DNA of 38,750 nt from Paraburkholderia sp. (GTDB lineage Bacteria > Pseudomonadota > Gammaproteobacteria > Burkholderiales > Burkholderiaceae), in contig NZ_JAMFSB010000224.1 of the NCBI RefSeq assembly GCF_026225065.1, positions 1-38,750 on the forward strand. Reading direction: 5' to 3'. The first letter of the stretch is position 1. Each line of letters begins with the position of its first letter. Under the pieces are notes generated by a model. The model was given only the letters and a program-made list of their open reading frames with translations, did no database searches and had not been told where the DNA came from. Position numbers and translations under genes: made by a program. Below are positions 32,029-38,750 of the stretch, piece after piece.

Positions 32029-34464
32029 GTGCTTTTTCGCATAAGGCGAGGTTGCGCGCGTAACGCTATGTTCAAACGCTTAACGATACAGGGTGGGCTC
32101 ACGCTCACGATTGCGGGCTACACGCTCGCGTTGATCGCCACGATGCTCGTTGCCGTGCTGGGTCTCAAACAGAGCAACGATGCGCTTAAGCAGACATATG
32201 CGACCGATACGGTAGCGATCACCCATCTGAAGACGAGTTCCGAGCTGATGCTGCAAGTGCAGCTGGCGCTCGGCAACTATGAGACGCTGTTTTCGATGGG
32301 TCGCGCGAGCGACGACTTGCTGGTAAAGGCGCGCGCCGTGCTCAAGGCGAGCGACGACAACTGGGCGGCGTACCTGGCAAAGCCGCGCAATGCGGAAGAG
32401 TCGCGTGCCGCCGATGCGGTGCAGGCGGCCCGCGCGGCGCTCATCAAGCAGGCGCTTGAGCCGGAGTTCCAGCAGCTCTCGCAAAACGACTATTACAAAT
32501 TCCACACGACCCGCGGCGAGGCCGACCCGCTCAACGCCCGCTATGAGCAGGCGATGAACGCGCTCGAAGCGTTGCAGGTGGATCATCAACAGGCGCGCTT
32601 CGATCAGGCGCAGACGCAGTTTCATCGGCTCATGGTCGGTGCGGCCATGATCGCACTGGCAGCGCTCGGTATCGGGCTGTTTGCCCGCGCCGCGCTGGCG
32701 GCGGTGATCGGGCGCCCGCTCACCCGCATGCAGTCGATGATGAGCGAGATCGCGTCGAATCAGGACTTCACCCGCCGCGTTCCGGTGGGACGGATGGACG
32801 AGATCGGGCGCTCGATCGTCGCGTTCAACGAGATGATCGAGAAGATCCAGCAGAGCTCCGCGCTGCTCAAGCAGAAGACCGCCGACATCCAGGCGATGCT
32901 GCAGAACATCCAGCAGGGGATGCTGACCGTCGTCGGCGGGGCGCTGGTGCACGCCGAATACTCGGCCTACCTCGAGGCGATCTTCGAGACGAACGACATC
33001 GCCGGACGTCCGGTCATGGATCTGGTGTTCGACAACACCGATCTGAATTCCGATGTGCGCTCGCAGGTCGACGCCACGATTCAGGCCTGCATCGGCGAGG
33101 ACGCGATCAACTTCACCTTCAACCAGCACCTGCTCGTGAACGAGGTTGCGAAGACGATGGCCGACGGCCGCGTGAAGACGCTCGATCTGAGTTGGTCGGC
33201 GATCACCGATGAGAACGACACGGTCATGCGCCTCATGCTCTGCGTGCGCGACGTGACCGAGCTGCGGCAGCTTGCCGCCGAGACGGGCGAGCAGAAGCGC
33301 CGGCTCGAGATGATCGGCGAGATTCTCGCGGTCAACGAGGAGAAGTTCCATAACTTCGTCGACAGCGCGACGGGCTTCGTCAACGAGAACGAGCGGATTA
33401 TCCGCCAGCACACGCAGGCCGACAGCGAGGCGCTCGCCGAACTGTTCCGCAACGTGCACACGATCAAGGGTAATGCCCGAACCTACAGCCTGCAGCACCT
33501 GACGAGCATCGTGCATGAAACCGAGCGGCGCTACGACGCGCTGCGCCGCAACGATGTCAGCGAAGAGTGGAATCAGGAAGTGCTGATCGCGGATCTCGAG
33601 CGCGTGAAGGAAGCGATCGAGCGTTACAGGACGATCAACGATGTGAGCCTGGGCCGCAAGGACGGGGGACGCCGCGGCAACGCCGAGCACTTCCTGATGG
33701 TCGACCAGGGGCATATCCAGGAGAGCCTGCGCATTCTGGAGGCAGCGGACCCGGTCGACGTTAACAGCTTGCAGACGATGCGCGATTCGGTGCACCGCAG
33801 CTTGCGCATCCTTGGCACCGAAACGATCGGGGACACGCTCTCGGGCGTGCTCGAATCGCTGCCGTCGCTTGCACGTGAACTCGGCAAAGAGCCACCCATC
33901 GTGCGCATCGACGACGACGGCTACCGCGTGAACCGGCAGGTGAGCGCCACGCTGAAAAACGTCTTCATGCACCTGATGCGCAACTCGGTCGATCACGGCA
34001 TCGAGACTGCCGCTGCCCGCGCCGAGCAGGGCAAGGCGGCAGCCGGCACGATCGTCATCGAAGCCGGCGTCGAGAGGGGCGCGCTGCAGATCACCATGAG
34101 CGACGACGGCCGCGGCCTCGCGCTCGGGCGGATTCGGGGCATCGCGAGCGCGCGCGGCTGGCTCGATGCCGACGCGCAACTGAGCGACGAACTGGTCGCC
34201 GACTTCATCTTTCATCCGGGCTTCTCGACAGCTGAGCGGATCACTGAAGTGTCCGGGCGCGGCGTCGGCATGGACGCGGTACGGGATTTCCTGAAGCGCG
34301 AGAACGGCAGCATCGAGCTGCGCTTCACCGACGACCGGCGCGGCGCCGACTACCGCCTGTTCCAGATCGTGGTCTGCCTGCCGGAGCGCTGTGCGGTGCA
34401 CAGCATGGGTGTGACGGACAAGAAGGAAGAGAAGCCGTTGCAGATCGACGCGTTGTCCGCTTGA
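32029..34464 (+). CDS. Membrane chemosensory-like histidine kinase: sensor, HAMP, HPt and ATPase, 811 aa
   Basis: The N-terminus has a transmembrane helix (about 28-46), a helical periplasmic region of about 155 residues like a four-helix-bundle sensor, a second transmembrane helix (about 203-226) and a HAMP domain (about 228-280). A PAS-like cytoplasmic region follows (about 290-415), with the core N-I-Q-Q-G-M-L. Then comes an HPt domain with His477 in R-N-V-H-T-I-K-G-N-A-R, as in CheA P1. A CheA-like ATPase domain follows, with N652 in L-M-R-N-S-V-D-H-G-I-E, D-D-G-R-G-L near 692 and G-R-G-V-G-M-D near 743. No CheW-like P5 domain or typical P3 dimerisation domain is visible. GTG 32029 follows a strong GGGAGGAGAG; ATG 32068 is the alternative. 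It is the first gene of a five-gene operon behind a sigma-28-like promoter. It most likely phosphorylates the CheY-like protein encoded at 36775. Confidence 0.88.
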   Translation: MLFRIRRGCARNAMFKRLTIQGGLTLTIAGYTLALIATMLVAVLGLKQSNDALKQTYATDTVAITHLKTSSELMLQVQLALGNYETLFSMGRASDDLLVKARAVLKASDDNWAAYLAKPRNAEESRAADAVQAARAALIKQALEPEFQQLSQNDYYKFHTTRGEADPLNARYEQAMNALEALQVDHQQARFDQAQTQFHRLMVGAAMIALAALGIGLFARAALAAVIGRPLTRMQSMMSEIASNQDFTRRVPVGRMDEIGRSIVAFNEMIEKIQQSSALLKQKTADIQAMLQNIQQGMLTVVGGALVHAEYSAYLEAIFETNDIAGRPVMDLVFDNTDLNSDVRSQVDATIQACIGEDAINFTFNQHLLVNEVAKTMADGRVKTLDLSWSAITDENDTVMRLMLCVRDVTELRQLAAETGEQKRRLEMIGEILAVNEEKFHNFVDSATGFVNENERIIRQHTQADSEALAELFRNVHTIKGNARTYSLQHLTSIVHETERRYDALRRNDVSEEWNQEVLIADLERVKEAIERYRTINDVSLGRKDGGRRGNAEHFLMVDQGHIQESLRILEAADPVDVNSLQTMRDSVHRSLRILGTETIGDTLSGVLESLPSLARELGKEPPIVRIDDDGYRVNRQVSATLKNVFMHLMRNSVDHGIETAAARAEQGKAAAGTIVIEAGVERGALQITMSDDGRGLALGRIRGIASARGWLDADAQLSDELVADFIFHPGFSTAERITEVSGRGVGMDAVRDFLKRENGSIELRFTDDRRGADYRLFQIVVCLPERCAVHSMGVTDKKEEKPLQIDALSA

Positions 34465-34482
34465 GCGACTTGGAGAAGGGCA

Positions 34483-35229
34483 GTGGTCGAACAATATGGA
34501 GTCTTGATTGCCGGATTGGCGCTCGGCCTGCTGGCTGCGCTCGCGGTAGCAATTGCGGTTGCGTGGCGCGAGCGGCGTCGCGGTGCACAGGCTCTCGCGC
34601 AGCTGCGCGCTGAAGCCGAGGCGCACCACGCAGCCGCACTGGCGCAAGCTGATGCTCAGTATCAGGAGCGGGCCGGGCAGGAAAAGCGTGAGTACGAGTC
34701 GCTTGTTGCGGGCCTGCGCGATGACCTCGCGCAGCGGTCGGCGGGCGAGGACGATGCACGCGCGGCGCGCGCCGCCGTGCTCGAGTTCAAGGCGGAATGG
34801 GGGCGGCAGGCTGCGTCCATCGCGGGCGAAGCAGTCCGGCTCAGGGAGCTTGCCGTGACGTTCGAGCGCTGGCACGAGCAGATGATCTCGCTGATGGGGC
34901 AGAACCAGGAGATGCACAGCAAGAATCAGGAGCTGTCGTCGATCGTCGCGCACGTTCTGATCGTCTCGCTGAACGCGTCGATCGAGGCGGCGCGTGCAGG
35001 CGCAGCCGGACGCGGCTTCTCGGTCGTCGCGAGCGAGGTGCGCACGCTCGCGTCGCGCTCGCAGGATCTGTCGAAGAGCTATCGTGACAGTCTGCATCGC
35101 AACGACCTGATCACGACCGCGACGTTTCAGGACATTCAGGCAGGCGGCAAGATGATCGTCGCGTCGCTTGGCAGTGTCGCGGCGCTCGCTAACCAGCTTC
35201 AATCCCAGCTCGAGCAGGCGGCGACGTGA
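34483..35229 (+). CDS. Membrane-anchored MCP-tip protein, 248 aa
   Basis: One N-terminal transmembrane helix (about residues 7-28) is followed by a charged, Ala-rich coiled-coil stretch (about 30-150). A short piece of a methyl-accepting chemotaxis protein signalling hairpin comes next (152-200): V-S-L-N-A-S-I-E-A-A-R-A-G-A-A-G-R-G-F-S-V-V-A-S-E-V-R-T-L-A-S-R-S. In normal MCPs the equivalent reads A-L-N-A-A-I-E-A-A-R-A-G-E, flanked by long methylation helices. Those helices, a HAMP domain and a periplasmic sensor domain are all missing. It starts at GTG 34483 behind GGAGAAGGG, 18 bases after the kinase gene, and its stop overlaps the next start (GTGA). It is probably an adaptor that couples to the kinase in place of a full receptor; this role is inferred. 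Confidence 0.85.
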   Translation: MVEQYGVLIAGLALGLLAALAVAIAVAWRERRRGAQALAQLRAEAEAHHAAALAQADAQYQERAGQEKREYESLVAGLRDDLAQRSAGEDDARAARAAVLEFKAEWGRQAASIAGEAVRLRELAVTFERWHEQMISLMGQNQEMHSKNQELSSIVAHVLIVSLNASIEAARAGAAGRGFSVVASEVRTLASRSQDLSKSYRDSLHRNDLITTATFQDIQAGGKMIVASLGSVAALANQLQSQLEQAAT

Positions 35230-35765
35230 TTACCGAGCAAGCGAAGGACAGCATCGAGCGGATTTTCCGCCAGGCCGCGCGTCTGCGCCTGACGGTCGGC
35301 GCAGGCGACGCGTGCGACATCGTGCACGGAGCGCCGCACGACGGTGCGGTGGACGGCGAGCTCATCGTGCTGACGATTTCATCGATTTCTTTCAGGCTCC
35401 TGCTGGTCCTGCATTTCGACAACGACGATGCGACGCGTGACTACTATCTCGGCACCGGCCAGGCGACGCTCGAGGAAAGGCTGCTCGAAATCTGCAATCT
35501 GTGCTGTGGCGCAATGAACCAGCAGCTCGTCGGGTACTTTCCGGACCTTGGCATGTCGACGCCGTACGTGCTGAGTGGCCACTGCGTGTCGTATCTGGAT
35601 CAGTTGAAGCCTGATTTCATGGTCTCGTATCGCGTGACGGTCAACGGCGCTGTGCAGCTCGGCGCGACGATATGCATATGCGCCGACGCGCCGCTCGATT
35701 TCGTGGCGACCGTCGCCGAGGTCACCGAAATCGCCGAGAGCGTCGGCGAACTCGAACTTTTTTGA
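35226..35765 (+). CDS. CheX/CheC-like phosphatase-family protein, 179 aa
   Basis: The fold is predicted as CheC/CheX. The sequence contains L-L-E-I-C-N-L-C-C-G-A-M-N, with the E-x-x-N catalytic pair as Glu88 and Asn91, followed by G-M-S-T-P-Y-V-L-S-G, which resembles the 'isxPxvxxG' strand of CheX. Proteins of this family dephosphorylate CheY-P. The protein is soluble and ends in V-G-E-L-E-L-F, a tail shared with the next gene product. The start is GTG 35226, overlapping the MCP-tip gene stop; the stop overlaps an alternative ATG of the next gene. Activity is inferred from the motif; an inactive binding domain is possible. Confidence 0.72.
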   Translation: MITEQAKDSIERIFRQAARLRLTVGAGDACDIVHGAPHDGAVDGELIVLTISSISFRLLLVLHFDNDDATRDYYLGTGQATLEERLLEICNLCCGAMNQQLVGYFPDLGMSTPYVLSGHCVSYLDQLKPDFMVSYRVTVNGAVQLGATICICADAPLDFVATVAEVTEIAESVGELELF

Positions 35766-35782
35766 TGCGCAAGGAAGGCAGC

Positions 35783-36739
35783 ATGGACATGAACAAGCCG
35801 GTCAGCAAAGTACTCGTGCTCGACGACTGCCCGGCGCATGCGGAGGCGATCAAGCGCTTCTGCGACGAGAACAACCTGATTGGCCTGAAGGTCAGGGCCG
35901 ATCGCCTGCCGGCGGTGCTGCGCTCGAACATCGATCTCGGCGCGATCCTGCTCGCCGAGAATTACGGCGGATCACTGGCTGAGTGCGCGGTCATCGCGAC
36001 GCGCATCGATGCGCTGCGCCCGGAGCTACCGATCATCCTGCGCCGCGACGAGCGCGCGTCACTCGACGATCTGCCGCACGCGTTGCGCGAGGTCGTGTGC
36101 GCTGCGTACGTCGCGAGCGATATGGCGCCGCTGCGCATGGCGATCGACGAATACCTGTTTGTTCTGGACTATCCGAACGCGCTCGTGCGCGGTATTACCG
36201 AGATCACCGAGTTCAGGCTGGCCAACCTGTTCCGCGACCTGACGGTGACCTGGGATACACCGTGTCTCGTGCGCGACCAGATCATCTACGGCGAGGTGTT
36301 CAGCCTGATCACGCTCGAGAGCGACTGGTGCCGCGGCTACATGATGGTCCAGACCGACGAGCAGCCGCTGCTCGACCTGCTCGGCCGCAAGCAGAGGGGC
36401 GACGGCACTGCCGATTTTCGCGACCTCAACAGCATGCTAGGGGAGCTGACGAACCTGATCTGGGGCGCGTTCAAGGACCGCTATCTTGGCAACGCGCAGG
36501 CCGCGCGCAGCCAGGTACAGGTGCCGCTCGTCGTCAACCACAAACAGCGCTACATCTCGTTCGGCACAACCAACCCGCAACTGTGCTTCAAGTACAACGT
36601 GATCGACGAGGCGACGGGTCGCTCCGTCGTGTTCGATCAGCGCTTCATTTTCAACCTGAGCTGGTCGCCGGAAGACTTCAAGGAAGGCGCCGACGACGTC
36701 GACGCGCTCGTCGCGGCCGGCGAGCTGGATTTGTTTTGA
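35783..36739 (+). CDS. Degenerate receiver fused to a CheX-like domain, 318 aa
   Basis: Residues about 7-125 have a receiver fold (V-L-V-L-D-D at 11-15), but the key residues are lost: the phosphoacceptor position is Ala58 (I-L-L-A-E-N), the conserved Thr/Ser is replaced in L-R-R-D, and the Lys-Pro is absent near residues 110-114. It should not be phosphorylated in the usual way. Residues about 140-300 form a CheX-like domain with L-G-E-L-T-N-L-I-W-G, giving the E-x-x-N pair Glu221/Asn224, followed by V-Q-V-P-L-V-V. The C-terminus is A-A-G-E-L-D-L-F, like that of the preceding CheX protein. I chose ATG 35783 (AAGGA seven bases upstream) over ATG 35765, which overlaps the previous stop. It is the fourth gene of the operon. 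Phosphatase or adaptor activity is inferred. Confidence 0.8.
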   Translation: MDMNKPVSKVLVLDDCPAHAEAIKRFCDENNLIGLKVRADRLPAVLRSNIDLGAILLAENYGGSLAECAVIATRIDALRPELPIILRRDERASLDDLPHALREVVCAAYVASDMAPLRMAIDEYLFVLDYPNALVRGITEITEFRLANLFRDLTVTWDTPCLVRDQIIYGEVFSLITLESDWCRGYMMVQTDEQPLLDLLGRKQRGDGTADFRDLNSMLGELTNLIWGAFKDRYLGNAQAARSQVQVPLVVNHKQRYISFGTTNPQLCFKYNVIDEATGRSVVFDQRFIFNLSWSPEDFKEGADDVDALVAAGELDLF

Positions 36740-36774
36740 CACATTGTTTGCCAACGATTTAAGAGGAAAACATC

Positions 36775-37140
36775 ATGGCGAAGATTCTGGTGGTGGACGA
36801 TTCAAGCACCGTGCGCGACGAAGTGGCGGGCTTCCTGAGAAAGAACGGCCTCGACGTGGACACGGCTGTCGACGGCAAGGACGGCCTCGCGAAGCTGCGC
36901 ACGAGCCCGGGAACCCGGCTCGTGATCAGCGACGTGAACATGCCGAACATGGATGGCCTGACGATGGTCGAGAAGATTCGCGGCGAACTCGCGAATCAGA
37001 GCGTCAACGTGATCATGCTGACGACGGAAAGCAGCCCGGCGATGAAGGAGCGTGGCAAGGCGGCGGGTGTGAAGGGATGGATCGTCAAGCCGTTCAAGGG
37101 CGAAGTGGTTCTCGAGACGTTCCGTAAGCTCGCGGGCTGA
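36775..37140 (+). CDS. CheY-like single-domain response regulator, 121 aa
   Basis: This is a complete stand-alone receiver: the acidic pair is Asp8/Asp9 (L-V-V-D-D-S-S), the phosphoacceptor is Asp53 (V-I-S-D-V-N-M-P-N-M-D-G), the switch is Thr83 and Lys105 is in V-K-P-F. The near-identical arrangement to CheY and PilG-type proteins, with no output domain, means it acts by protein-protein contact. The start is ATG 36775 with AAGAGGA upstream, 35 bases after the previous gene. It is the obvious phosphate acceptor for the HPt kinase of the operon and the obvious substrate of the two CheX-like proteins. The downstream target (flagellar switch, T6SS component or other) is unknown. Confidence 0.93.
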   Translation: MAKILVVDDSSTVRDEVAGFLRKNGLDVDTAVDGKDGLAKLRTSPGTRLVISDVNMPNMDGLTMVEKIRGELANQSVNVIMLTTESSPAMKERGKAAGVKGWIVKPFKGEVVLETFRKLAG

Positions 37141-37160
37141 GCGGCCGGTGGAGTTTCGTT

Positions 37161-37210
37161 ATCGCAGTACGTCACCTTTGCGCACATAGGGCAGGGTGAC
37201 ATACTGCGAT
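37161..37210. repeat. Long inverted repeat between convergent cheY-like and ompA genes
   Basis: ATCGCAGTACGTCACC (37161-37176) and GGTGACATACTGCGAT (37195-37210) are inverted arms matching at 15 of 16 positions, with an 18-base spacer. The mismatch is C-A in the rightward transcript but a G-U wobble in the leftward one. There is no T tract. It lies in the 110-base gap between convergent operons, so a bidirectional transcription stop or 3' stabilising structure is the simplest reading. It also marks one edge of the inserted module. Confidence 0.6.
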
Positions 37211-37250
37211 TGCCTGGACGAGGCGTGAGTCAGCGGGGATTCCTGCGGTT

Positions 37251-38270
37251 TTACGTACCGCTGCTGCCGCCGCCCAGGCCTGCCCGGAACTCGATGCGCC
37301 GGTTCCTCGCTCGTCCGTCATTCGTATCATTGGAAGCGATTGGCTGATCCGGCCCAACACCGGTGGTGGACAGCTGTTGCGGCGCGATCCCCTTCGACAC
37401 GAGATATCCCTTGACCGCATCCGCGCGCGCCTGACTCAAGGCGATGTTGGACGTCCGGTTCCCCGCGTTATCCGTATGTCCAATGATGTCCACGGTGTTA
37501 TTGGTCATCTTCGCCAGCACCGCCGCCATCTGATCGAGAATGGCCTTGCCTTGCGGAGTGAGCGTCGCGCTGCCGGTTTCGAACTCGATGGTCCGATTGG
37601 CCAGCGTCTGGTCGAGCAGCCCTTGCTGCGAAGCGCTCACGCGCAGGCCGTTCTTGATGGTGTACGTCGGGTTCAGCGAATTCGCCATATCGCTCGCCAA
37701 CTGCTGGCGTTGCGATTCATTGCTCACTTCGCCCTTCACATCCACCTGCGTACCGTCGATCTTCAACTGGCCCTTGCTGATCTGCTTTAACTGCGGCCCG
37801 ATCAGCTTCTGCACATTGGCAGTCCAGTTCGGCGGCGTGGCGACATCGCCCACTTCGATCTGATCGACCACGTTGGCAGCGCCATAGGTATCGCGCAAGC
37901 GCTGCAGCACGGCCGCCTTGGTGGCTTCGTCCGGCACCTTGCCACCCACCACCACCTGACCCGGCGTGGCGTTGGCAGGCGCGGGCATCTGGCGGACCGC
38001 ACCGGTACCGGCGCCCGTGCTCGTGCCGCCCGCGGCAGGCGCCGCGCTGCCGGCCGAGCGTTGCGCCGGCAGGATCGTCGTACGAATCTGGGTGCCGCTG
38101 TTATCGACCGGTGTCACGCTCGCGGGTCCGGAGCTATCCGCAAAGGCGCCTGCGCTACCAAGCGTGCCGCCGAGCAGCGCCGCTAGCAACGCAGCAACGG
38201 GAACCACCGCGCGAGCCTGGCTCAAGAAGCGCACCGGCGAGGTCATCAAACGATCGGTTTTGGCTGGCAT
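37251..38270 (-). CDS. BON/OmpA-family cell-wall-binding protein of the T6SS cluster, 339 aa
   Basis: A signal peptide (about residues 1-45, with the hydrophobic run V-V-P-V-A-A-L-L-A-A-L-L-G-G) directs export. After a low-complexity Ala/Gly/Thr region come two BON-like repeats (about 100-210: G-Q-V-V-V-G-G-K-V-P-D and Q-V-D-V-K-G-E-V-S). A C-terminal OmpA domain follows (about 220-330), with I-I-G-H-T-D-N-A-G and the peptidoglycan-binding pattern N-I-A-L-S-Q-A-R-A and G-R-A-R-N-R-R-I-E. The start is ATG 38270 with GGAG seven bases upstream, only four bases after tagF ends; the frame is open upstream inside tagF. Such proteins anchor or position the T6SS in the cell wall. Confidence 0.9.
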   Translation of the reverse strand: MPAKTDRLMTSPVRFLSQARAVVPVAALLAALLGGTLGSAGAFADSSGPASVTPVDNSGTQIRTTILPAQRSAGSAAPAAGGTSTGAGTGAVRQMPAPANATPGQVVVGGKVPDEATKAAVLQRLRDTYGAANVVDQIEVGDVATPPNWTANVQKLIGPQLKQISKGQLKIDGTQVDVKGEVSNESQRQQLASDMANSLNPTYTIKNGLRVSASQQGLLDQTLANRTIEFETGSATLTPQGKAILDQMAAVLAKMTNNTVDIIGHTDNAGNRTSNIALSQARADAVKGYLVSKGIAPQQLSTTGVGPDQPIASNDTNDGRARNRRIEFRAGLGGGSSGT

Positions 38271-38274
38271 CGTC

Positions 38275-38750
38275 TCACTCCCCGGCGAAGGCTTCGCGGA
38301 ACGTGTCGATGCTGACGCGTAGCGACAGTTGCGGTTGGTCGAGGTAACTGACGAGCTTGCTGATCCCATGGTCGTTTTGTGCGTGATCGTCGATCCACTC
38401 GGGGTCGTCGATATCGATGTTATGTGCGGCGTAAGCCTGCGGGTCCACCACGCTATGCAGCGTCTTCGCTGAAGCACCGTTAAAGCCGATCACCAGCCGC
38501 TCGCGCTGCGCCAGCGTACCGATGAAAATCGCCAGTTCGAAATCGGCGCGCGAGACAAACGGCGCGATCAGCTCGAGCCAGAACGCGGCCACGAGGCTGC
38601 GATAGAACGGATCGTTCGGCAGCGGCAGCGTCAGCCCGCGTTCGAGATGCGACGAGCCGCTGTTCATCACCGGCCGCAGCAGCGAGCCGAGCGCCAGCAT
38701 CGCGCCGCGCAGCCGCACCGGATGGCCGCTTGCCAGCAGCATCTGTTCAA
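38275..38750 (-). CDS. tagF: T6SS-associated protein TagF (ImpM), partial
   Basis: The frame runs out of the right edge of the window, so the N-terminus is missing and about 158 residues remain. The visible part resembles the C-terminal portion of TagF/ImpM (DUF2094) proteins: D-P-F-Y-R-S-L-V-A-A-F-W-L-E, then A-D-F-E-L-A-I-F-I-G and R-L-V-I-G-F-N-G-A-S. TagF is a post-translational modulator of T6SS activity in Pseudomonas. It is followed immediately by the ompA-like gene and is likely preceded by tssM outside the window. The family call rests on partial sequence and context. Confidence 0.68.
   Translation of the reverse strand, partial: EQMLLASGHPVRLRGAMLALGSLLRPVMNSGSSHLERGLTLPLPNDPFYRSLVAAFWLELIAPFVSRADFELAIFIGTLAQRERLVIGFNGASAKTLHSVVDPQAYAAHNIDIDDPEWIDDHAQNDHGISKLVSYLDQPQLSLRVSIDTFREAFAGE

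Noticed and set aside
32080..35202. 1040-codon antisense open frame opposite the kinase and MCP-tip genes
   Set aside because: Its product is rich in Arg, His, Asp and Leu with no domain, and it mirrors the codon bias of the real forward genes. There is no reverse-strand ribosome site or context.

Overview
The window looks like chromosomal DNA of a Burkholderiaceae member, most likely a Paraburkholderia-like species. The DNA is GC-rich with strong codon bias, which produces many long shadow frames. The gene neighbourhoods support this placement: a urt/fmd operon next to an NCS1-permease histidine kinase, and a Burkholderia-style type VI secretion (T6SS) cluster. No rRNA, tRNA, CRISPR array, insertion sequence or phage gene was seen.

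Layout. (1) 1-900: the tail of an unidentified gene, a doubtful small reverse gene, and a secreted Cys-rich GLG1-type protein. (2) 921-4032: a GntR/FadR regulator divergent from two genes that fit trans-3-hydroxy-L-proline breakdown (dehydratase, then pyrroline-2-carboxylate reductase), closed by a textbook terminator. (3) 4073-5554: zwf, converging on (4) 5610-10095: a LuxR-type response regulator and a hybrid histidine kinase whose N-terminal half is an NCS1 permease. These are divergent from (5) 10323-17108: urtABCDE, formamidase (fmdA) and fmdB, a urea/short-chain-amide uptake and formamide hydrolysis operon. A perfect 16-bp palindrome lies between the two blocks.

(6) 17180-38750: a T6SS cluster. 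tssJ-tssK-tssL run leftward, and a TPR lipoprotein gene followed by tssB-tssC-hcp-tssE-tssF-tssG-tssH-tssA runs rightward. At the far right a BON/OmpA protein and tagF run leftward out of the window; tssM presumably follows. tssL carries an apparent one-base deletion inside the codons for its membrane anchor, and the lost C-terminus is intact in the next frame. hcp is bracketed by stem-loops.

(7) 31182-37140 is the most unusual part. Between tssA and the convergent ompA gene lies an insert of six genes: a small lipoprotein gene and a five-gene chemosensory-like operon. The operon encodes a membrane HAMP/HPt/ATPase kinase with no CheW-like domain, a membrane-anchored fragment of an MCP signalling tip, a CheX-like phosphatase, a degenerate-receiver/CheX fusion, and a stand-alone CheY-like receiver. 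Both CheX-like proteins end in the same tail, G-E-L-[E/D]-L-F. The lipoprotein gene and the kinase operon are each preceded, about 70-76 bases upstream of the start codon, by a sequence closely matching the flagellar sigma-28 (FliA) promoter. My inference is that this is a small flagellar-regulon signalling system embedded in a T6SS locus. Its output (motility, secretion or both) cannot be read from the sequence.
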